Shown piece by piece: positions 56,831 through 64,000 of a stretch of 64,000 nt of DNA. Positions within the stretch are counted from its first letter, which is position 1, and each line of letters starts with the position of its first letter. The position numbers and the translations under genes were made by a program. Source of the DNA: Serripes groenlandicus (taxonomy: Eukaryota; Mollusca; Bivalvia; Cardiida; Cardiidae); the NCBI GenBank assembly GCA_031761405.1, contig JASEVX010000117.1, positions 62,001 through 126,000 on the forward strand. The letters run 5' to 3'. The notes beneath the pieces were generated by a model. It searched no databases and had not been told where the DNA came from. It was given only the letters and a program-made list of their open reading frames with translations.

Positions 56831-59617
56831 ATTCTTCCCAGGAAACTGACTAAGTTTCCACGTGGTGGGAACCGAATAACGTGTAGAATAATTTATGCAG
56901 TAGATTACTTTTGAAAACATTGTTCATAATGAGCAATATCTCCTTTTGCCACAAGGTTTTCAACTTTCAGACGACTTTGAAAACATGGTGACTAAAACCT
57001 GAAAAATCTCCATAAAAGATAGCTTAATTGTTAAATAAAGTTGAAAACATTATGGCCAAAGGGGAAATTGCTCTTCTTTAGCCACAATGTTTTCAAACGT
57101 CGTTTGCTGCTATTGCATCAACATGCGTTTACAGGTGGGAAAGGGTTAAGAGTTATTACCATGTTAGGTTGCTTCCTCGATGTACGCTTAATTCATTTAT
57201 ATATTTTCAGCCTCGTTATTTATTATCCATAATTGTTTATTATGAAAAGTAAGCCAGCGGCAATATATTAGTATAGACTAGCTAGGGATTCCTTTATATC
57301 AACACTACAATTGTTTACTCTTACCTATAGTAATAACACAGTTATCCCCCTTGAGTTATTCGACACCATTCTTCTGTAAAAGTTGCGTGATTAAAGCTGA
57401 CGGTTAAATCATTGTCTTAGTGGTTCATCTTCCGTACTAGCGCAGTGATATGATCATATCAAGAAAACAGCAAATCAGCAGTTCTGTTTGCTTGTCTGTG
57501 CTATTACAACTGTTGTTATGCTGTTTTCAAAAGACATATCTATTCCAGGAAATGGTTAGAGTTTATACAAGATTCATTCATGTATTTACTTGCGTGATTA
57601 AAGACAGATCTTTATCAGGAATTGGTTAAAGAATATTTTTGAATTATTTCATTTTGGGCTTATCATGTCATTGAACTGAATGACAGTGAATGGCATCTAG
57701 AGCCATAGAGAGGTCATCTCTTAAAATGTCCTCTACCCTTTCACACAAATAACCAATTGCGCAGCAGCCAATGTTGACAACAGTTGCAAAAATGGAACTT
57801 CTTCATAAAGAACGAGTAGCCCCCTTTTCCAACATGCAGATGCATTTTGATGCAGTGCAGCAGATGATTTGAAAATAGTGTAGGAAAGAAAGAAGAAACT
57901 TCTTATGCCTCAATGTGTTCATTTCTATTTAATAGTCACACTTTAATATAAGAGATTTTCCATATTCTATGCCTAAATGTTAAAAGAAGTTTTTGATGGG
58001 ATTGCATCAGATGACATTTTAAAAACTTGTTGAAAATTACAAGTTTACTGATAAGTATTGTAATCAAGATTTCAACAAATGTTTTCAGTTATACAGTTAA
58101 GAACATCATGAAATTGAAAATCTGAGCGGAACGTGATTAGATCGTGAGCGTGATTGGAACGAAGTTGAAACGCTTTATGAGCGGAACGGAATTTTGCACT
58201 CTGAACGAAACAATCATAATGATTGCAAAAATCCAATCATTCGCTCATTGAACGGTTGCAACAACTATCCGATAATTATTTTACGAAACTATTTTATTAA
58301 AAGTCATATTTGTATACTAAACTTTTGTCTTATAAGACACTCAAGTATCCGATTGAATTAGAATGTAACAACTATTATTATTATGATCATTTTCGTAATA
58401 CGATTTGCTACTAACGATTGTGCTGAAAAAAACTCTACATCGTTTGTTGATATTTAGGGTTAAGTAAAAGAAAATATAAACGAAACGAAATTAATTTAAG
58501 CAAATCAAAGGGCTTTTTATTGCATGTAAATCCCAAGTTGTCTGTTTTGGGGGGTTTCATCGATAACGGCAAAAATTAAAAAAATCTGACAAAAAAATCT
58601 AACATTTGTATGTGAAATCTCAAAAGTCCTGAAATTAGTCTTTAATGAAAGCACCATGTATATATTTAGACTAATGAATGTCACAATGACTCATTTGTAT
58701 AATTTTTGTGGCGATTGTGGTAACAATAGCCACTGTACTATGACACAAGACGAACAATATATAGGAAGATTTCGGCAGTACCTCAGACATGGTTAACAAT
58801 AATAATGTCAGTGCTATTTTAGTCCAAGATTGATACTAATATTTTAGAACTCTGGAACAAAGATGTAATTGAGTTAAAAAATGTAAACATTAGCCTTCTT
58901 CGTGTCTGGAGACAGAGAATATTATTGAGCGAGACATACGCCCATTGATTTTCACTAAATCTGGCTTCTTGTAAGATCATGACAATAGATGCTCGGCCCA
59001 TACATTTGAGAAGAAGAAGCAGGCATCACCTGCTTGTTCAAGCTTGTGCCAAAATTCTCATACATTTAAACCTTCTAACAAAAGTAATAAACCGGCTTCT
59101 CGTCAGAAAGCGTCTGTATGTGGGGAAGGTTTAAGAATGAGAAGTTCTACTTAACATGTTACTTTCATACTTGAGCAGACCTGTTTTTAAAGACCATCCA
59201 TGGGCAGTGAACAATCAGGTGGTCTTTAACCCTTTTCCACATACAACACATCTGCAGCAGATGATTTTGGGAATATCCAGGCAAAAATATGGAAAATCTC
59301 TATAAATGTAGGTAATTACTAAAAATAATTGAAAACCTTGTGGCAAAATAAAAAATGGCTCGTTTTAAAAAGTTGTCTTCTGCAGAGGCGTCAGAAAGCG
59401 TCTGTATTTGGGAAAGGCTTTTGTGCAGAAAATGATGAGTAATTGGGAAATAAAAAGTTAGTTGCTATAGGCAGGGGGAACAAAGTCTGTCCGGTTTAGC
59501 CTTCGCGGCAGGCTTATGCTGATCCGAGTCGATACTTTACGCAAAGTCGATAGTGTTGGTTTTCTCACGGAACGGCTCATATTTATATATTACTATCTGA
59601 CGTACGAATGTTACATA
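56831..59617. other. Flank of array 2 (second copy), no gene
   Basis: Repeats 53219-56005, including hairpin-MITE pieces (59217-59427) and the foldback-MITE arm (59480-59580). Confidence 0.7.
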
Positions 59618-59633
59618 GGCGTTGTATTATTTG

Positions 59634-59880
59634 TTAGTCAGCTCCGTCCAGCATCAGTCGTTCATAAACCGTACTATAGAACAGGCTAACGTTTAGAAAT
59701 ACCACGCTTGTGGAACTACTATCATCACCGGAAACGTTACGGTCGTACCACTTTATTTTGTCATAGTATGCGTTTAGGTCAACATAACATATATGCAGAC
59801 GTCTGAAGAGTCTGATGAGACTGTAGGTATGTACCGGCTTACCCGAGTTATCGCTAAATTTAAAAATGCGCAGTTGCACT
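59634..59880 (-). CDS. Unidentified open frame, possible exon or gene fragment
   Basis: About 81 codons without a stop on the minus strand, with more CpG and a more protein-like composition than the surroundings (LFRRLHICYVDLNAYYD, KIKWYDRNVSGDDSSST). It follows a ggtcttag acceptor-like site and ends at a stop (tga/taa on the minus strand near 59636). No ATG starts it, and no family is recognised. It lies at the immediate edge of the duplicated block. It may be an exon, a gene relic or chance. Confidence 0.25.
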
Positions 59881-60229
59881 AAGACCCATAATGGTCCGAC
59901 GCGGCTCAGTCATAAACGAAATGTATCATTTTATTATACATGTGTATACATCTAGTTTCATGGGCAGTAGGCCTACATCCCGATGTACATTATTTTCATT
60001 AGTATTCCGGATTTAACTCTTAATTTTGAAAATTTCATAAATATTTAATATTTCTTTGAGTCATCTAAAACATCCAGTCTTCTTAAAAAGCTGACAATCA
60101 GTCAGTCATTGAAAAAAAGGCAGTTTACGATTCAACAAGGAACAAGTTTGTACCTGAGTGATGAAAACGACTCCTGACGCTACTTTCGAAAACATTGTTG
60201 TTACAATATTTATCCAAGACGTTTTGAAA
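59881..60229. other. Unrecognised DNA
   Basis: Nothing recognised. Confidence 0.4.
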
Positions 60230-60430
60230 GCAGTTTGTTTTTTATGATTTTAACGCCGTTTTCAACATTATTTCAATTATAAAACGGCGACAATTCACTT
60301 ATTCACCTATTTATGACCAAACCAGTATACTATGTTAGAAAAATACGTCTTGCCCAAGGGCATTCCTCCGTTTACTTTATCGACTTGGGATCGAACCCGG
60401 GACGCCCGGTTTCAAATCCACAAGGTAGAT
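60230..60430 (-). mobile_element. SINE copy, minus orientation
   Basis: The complement shows gggttcgatcccaagtcg (B box), the gcccttgggcaagacg core and a tail with cgttttataattgaaataat and acggcgttaaaatc. It combines the core of the 28912 family with the acggcgttaa tail of the 43570 family. Confidence 0.65.
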
Positions 60431-60569
60431 TCCCTTTGATAGCAGGCAACACCTAAAAGTCGTATATCTACATTTTGTCTACCTTTTGTCTTCTGGGAAA
60501 CTGTTTAAGCCCTTTAGGCTTATATTTCCCCACAATTTCGTTTCCCAGTTCTCCGGCCCGGTTTGTGCA

Positions 60570-61385
60570 TTAATAGACCTGAGACAGGTCAAATCTTCTG
60601 TCTTGCCACAGTTTGTCCAATCTTGTTTTAAATTGTATCACTGATTTTGAGTTAACCACTTCCGTCGGTAAATTGTTCCACACCTGTATGTTTCGGTGAG
60701 CGAAAGAGTTTAATCGTAGCGATTTATTTGCTCTAGGTTTAATAAGTTTTGGGTTATGACCCCTAAGATGATTATTGTCCGAGTATGTAAAAAATACGTT
60801 CATGTCAATGTGATCAATTTTATGTACTGTTTTGAACACTTGAATAATGTTAAATCTTTTTCTACGGTAATCTAATGATGGCAGGTTCAATTCAATGAGA
60901 CGTTCGCTGTACGATAAGCCTCGTAATTCAGGCACTAGTCTTGTAGCTCTCCTTTGTGCATTTTCAAGTACTTGTTTATTCTTTTTTGTGGATGGATAGA
61001 ATATTAAGTTGCCATAATCTAGATGCGATCTCACTAATGAGTTATACAATGTTAAAAATATACTTTTGTCCATGTAAGTAAATTTGCGTCTGATAAGCCC
61101 TATTATTCTGTTAACCTTATTGACTGTATTATTAATATGTTCATCAAACTTCAAGTTAGATTTAAACAAAACACCCAGATCCCGCTCCGAGTCCTCCACC
61201 GGAAATGTACACGAGACGTTATTACTATCTATCATATTCAAAGTCAAATTTCTTATTTCCATATGAAACCACTTTACATTTCTGAATATTAATACTTAGT
61301 AACCAGTCTTTCCTCTATTGACACAGCCTAAATATATCCTCCTGTAGATCACTCAGATCGGACTCCGATGAAATATTTGTATATA
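60570..61385 (-). pseudogene. LINE (CR1/jockey-like) ORF2 C-terminal part
   Basis: The 230-residue frame 60570-61262 carries the post-catalytic RT segments common to these LINEs: RDLGVLF (residues 28-33), LYNSLVRSHLDYGN (72-85), VLENAQRRATRLV (98-110), and VWNNLPTEVVNSKSV near the end. Upstream (61263-61385), KWLL-type and KCKVVSYG segments continue in another frame and are cut by a tag at 61315-61317. The catalytic RT half and endonuclease are missing. It is a 5'-truncated, frameshifted relic; the encoded enzyme would have copied LINE RNA at nicked DNA. Confidence 0.85.
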
Positions 61386-61731
61386 TATCAAGTTAACCTT
61401 TTCCCACAAACCTACTTATTGAATATAATTGAACATGCTGTGGTACAATTAAGAACCATTCTCGCATTATGATGTCAACTCGACTTCTATAGATGCGTCA
61501 AAATGCATAAGTATCGGGGATTATTATTTTTTAAACTTTAAATCACTTCCTCATGAAAAGCTATTTTGTACTTTCAGTACTTTGAAATAATCATAATTTT
61601 TGTTCGGTTTGCAAAACAAACACGCCCGTTTTACGTTTTATGTTGACTGGAAAAGTACACACGTAAAGAAACAGGTTTTAAGTGCAATGTTTTACTAATT
61701 TGATGGATTGATTAAATTTAAAACGTTCACA
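61386..61731. other. Upstream region of the PX-domain exon
   Basis: Likely holds the 5' UTR or promoter of the gene starting at 61732, but no TATA box or initiator could be singled out. A ttgatttgatgg-type AT-rich leader precedes the ATG. Confidence 0.3.
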
Positions 61732-61800
61732 ATGGGGAGAACAATTATCGATATTGATGTTCGGGAAGTTGAGAAGAGAAAAATACCAAGCAAACACTAC
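61732..61800 (+). CDS. First coding exon of a PX-domain protein, SH3PXD2 (Tks)-like
   Basis: ATG opens 23 codons that end at a strong donor (cactac/gtaagt), leaving in phase 0. The residues DVREVEKRKIPSKHY match the start of the PX domain in SH3PXD2A/B (Tks5/Tks4), which have a VxDVxKRRxPxKHY pattern at the same distance from the initiator Met. The family is a set of scaffold proteins with an N-terminal phosphoinositide-binding PX domain and several SH3 domains, acting at podosomes and with NADPH oxidases. p47phox-like proteins are an alternative. The next exon (expected to continue with a Tyr-Ile-rich strand and an RRYSxF-type motif) was not found before 64000, so intron 1 is at least 2.2 kb. 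Confidence 0.6.
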
Positions 61801-64000
61801 GTAAGTGGCGTTGTTTTTCACTTGTCCAAGTTGTTGACTAAGTCAAAGTTAAAAAGTTCGAAAATAAGTTTCTCTTTGACAAGGTTATATCGATACGATG
61901 CCATTGTCCTTCTAAAATCCTCATGTGGCCTTTTTATTTATAGTGTTGTTATTTAAAAGAATAGTCTCATTGGGCCGATTGTTTTTATTACCATCAAACA
62001 GGGACACCATATAGTTAGTCCAAATCATTTAGACTTTCGGTTTCTCGATTTATCATCTGTCATTTTTTGGTCAACCGAAGTCTAAACATTCTGTTCAAAA
62101 TTCCCATAGCATTATCAGACGGACTCGATCGACGTTAATATATCTATAGGTGCTACCTATTTGCGAAAAAACGCAAGATAATTATAAAAAAAATTAAAGA
62201 GCATACTTTTGCCATAAAAAAGGATTTATAAGTAATTGACTAGACAATAATAATGTTAATGTCATGTGTATTGCATTATCAAAACATATTTGCAATTCGT
62301 ATTGCTGTCGTCTATTATTACGAACAGAAAATAATAAAGTAAAGACTTTCAGAAAATCAAGGAATACATTTATAATGAACGAGGTTAAAACATGAGGGCC
62401 AAGATGATCCTTAATCGATCACCTGCATTATGGTAAAGAAGCAAATAGATCAGCCCTGTTCTGATGCCACCTGGCGACTGCCTTTTTCAAGCAGTCAATA
62501 TGACTGGAACAAATTATGTAACGGGTCACATTTCTGCTAAACCCTTTCCCTATTAGAGACGGTTTCTGAGGCATATGCAACGATTTAGGAAAAGATTGTC
62601 GCAACAAGAACAATTGCTCCTTATGAGAAAGTTATCCTTTTGCCACAATGTTTGATAAATAATTATACTTTGAATGATTGAGTCAATAGCTCATGTATAG
62701 GAATTTGGGGTCTTTCATGTTGATACCACTTTTGTGCGGGAAACGACGTCGCTCCATTGACGTTACGCCAAGATGAAGTGTAACGGAAATGACGTCACGT
62801 CCTGTTTGGCTACGATACAGTCAACATTTTGTTTCGGGCGTAGAAGGCTAATGCTGTCGTTTTTTTGACGAACGGGAAAACATATTTCTTATTAGTCGCC
62901 GGGCAGCTCTAAGCCCGCGAATTCTATTTTTAATAGGTTTTCGGAAATCACATGGGAGGGGGGGTTATTATTAGATTTTTTTGTTTTTAAATGTCTTGAA
63001 CATAGTACAATTGCGTTTGTTTAAAAACACTAAGTTATGACACATCTAAAATGAAATAAATATTCCGATGTTTTAAGTGTGTGCAGTTTCTTTATTTTGA
63101 CTGGCATTTACGTTTTTGTGTTTTATTTACGAAGACAAAACAGTCCCTATTAGCTAGACTGCGATACTTTATTTTCATAAACTATGTTATCAAAAGGCGA
63201 TAACTATACAAACCATTACGTCGCACAGTCTATAATTTGTTTACATACGCGCACCTGCTTGCAATAGACTATCGATATGAAAAATCACGTCGAATTCTCC
63301 TTTTAATAGATAAGTATCAACATAAACTGGTAACAGAAACAAAAATAAGAAATAATTTGTGAAAATATGTCTCAAATATAAGCCTGTTTATCGGTCATGA
63401 ACGTCGAAACGCTTTTTCCGCAGTTCGTGACCTAGTTTCATATTGCCAAAATGTAAACAAAGCGAAGTAACCGGAAGTAAAATGTAAACTTAGAAAAGTG
63501 ACTTCCAAGGTTATGCAGACAAAAAATGTCGCACAACAAATAGATTTCTTAAACGTCAAGAAACGAGTGCATGGGTCGAATGTAGGAGAAAGAAAGATAA
63601 TATAGAAATACTTTTTTCTCTCGAATGCAGTGGAATAAAACATGCACTAAAGCTTTGCCTGATTTTTTATTCACTTTCTTCGATGTCTGACACTACGACT
63701 CGATGAAGCCTGACACGAGGGTCAACATTTCGAAAGAATGCTCAAACACCTTATTACAGATAGATAGCTAATATTACACACTTAAATGATTAAATATATG
63801 TGATATTAAATGTTTATTTGGCTTGAAACAAATTAAGAGAAGAACAAACTCTGATAAACAATAGATTTAGAAATAAAGAAAATCTGCTCTTTCGCACCCA
63901 ATTTATTTCATACTTGCCACATATATTGTATGCATCAACGATTTAGATAAACAATTTAGCTGATATATTGTTACAAGTGTGGTCTACTTGTGAAATAATT
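61801..64000. other. Probable intron 1 of the PX-domain gene, with a hairpin-MITE fragment
   Basis: A hairpin-MITE fragment lies at about 62540-62660 (accctttccctattagagac, acaattgctccttatgagaa, ccttttgccacaatgt). Frames at 62428-62613 and 63395-63643 (minus) show no domain. Confidence 0.45.
62790..62797. promoter_or_regulatory. Perfect CRE palindrome (tgacgtca)
   Basis: tgacgtca within a locally CpG-rich stretch (62745-62800) that also has acgacgtcgc and cattgacgttac. It is the binding site of CREB/ATF-type factors; whether it is used is unknown. Confidence 0.3.

Larger units (their letters stand above)
52387..59617. repeat. Tandem segmental duplication, two copies of 3,612 bases
   Basis: 52387-55998 and 55999-59610 are almost identical by eye; I noticed only two substitutions (54403 A versus 58015 C; 55170 G versus 58782 C). 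The word ttacata occurs at the start, the junction and the end (52387, 55999, 59611), so the breakpoint has seven bases of microhomology. Each copy contains the last 14 minisatellite units and about 2.8 kb of flanking DNA. Confidence 0.95.

Overview
The window reads as non-coding-rich genomic DNA of an animal, most probably a bivalve mollusc. This rests on AT-rich composition, split genes with GT-AG introns and phase-1 extracellular-domain exons, tRNA-derived SINEs, LINE and Ty3/gypsy relics, hAT and MITE-type DNA elements, and several interspersed repeats (for example ones edged by caagaggcccaagagggcc-like sequence, or built on gacctagtgacctag) that I associate with bivalve genomes. The species cannot be fixed from the sequence. 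There is no bacterial or phage gene organisation. Most long open frames are by-products of minisatellites whose unit length is a multiple of three.

Layout. 1-2.8 kb: intergenic DNA with one candidate exon (1395-1548). 2.8-10.8 kb: a decayed Ty3/gypsy retrotransposon (gag, RT, RNase H and integrase all broken by frameshifts or stops) carrying a nested hAT element (8-bp target duplication), which carries a TA-flanked element, which holds a LINE 3' fragment. 10.8-14.2 kb: repeats and unrecognised DNA. 14.25-22.5 kb: a block repeated three times, each unit carrying one or two sushi/CCP exons (five exons, all phase 1-1). 22.5-24.4 kb: SINEs. 24.47-28.38 kb: a large 45-bp minisatellite with higher-order duplication. 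28.7-29.7 kb: a second minisatellite split by a SINE. 30.4-38.7 kb: five cysteine-rich (EB/EGF-like) exons on the plus strand ending in a stop codon, with introns full of MITEs and a 33.2-34.5 kb minisatellite. 38.8-46 kb: nested tandem-repeat families. 46-51 kb: mostly unrecognised DNA with one LINE tail. 51.2-59.6 kb: a 60-bp minisatellite that seems to have grown out of a SINE, followed by a 3,612-bp almost identical tandem duplication. 60.2-61.4 kb: a SINE and a minus-strand LINE tail. 61.73 kb: a likely first coding exon of a PX-domain (SH3PXD2/Tks-like) gene whose remainder lies to the right.

How the genes relate. The sushi exons and the EB/EGF-like exons lie on the same strand and share phase 1, so they could belong to one secreted or cell-surface modular protein, or to two neighbours; nothing here decides between these. 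One phase mismatch (exon at 36555 to exon at 37605) implies a missing exon or a separate model. The PX exon starts a separate gene. The strongest unusual signals are the SINE-to-minisatellite conversion, the exon-pair triplication with loss of one exon, the multi-level transposon nest, and a MITE with perfect terminal repeats and a second palindrome inside.
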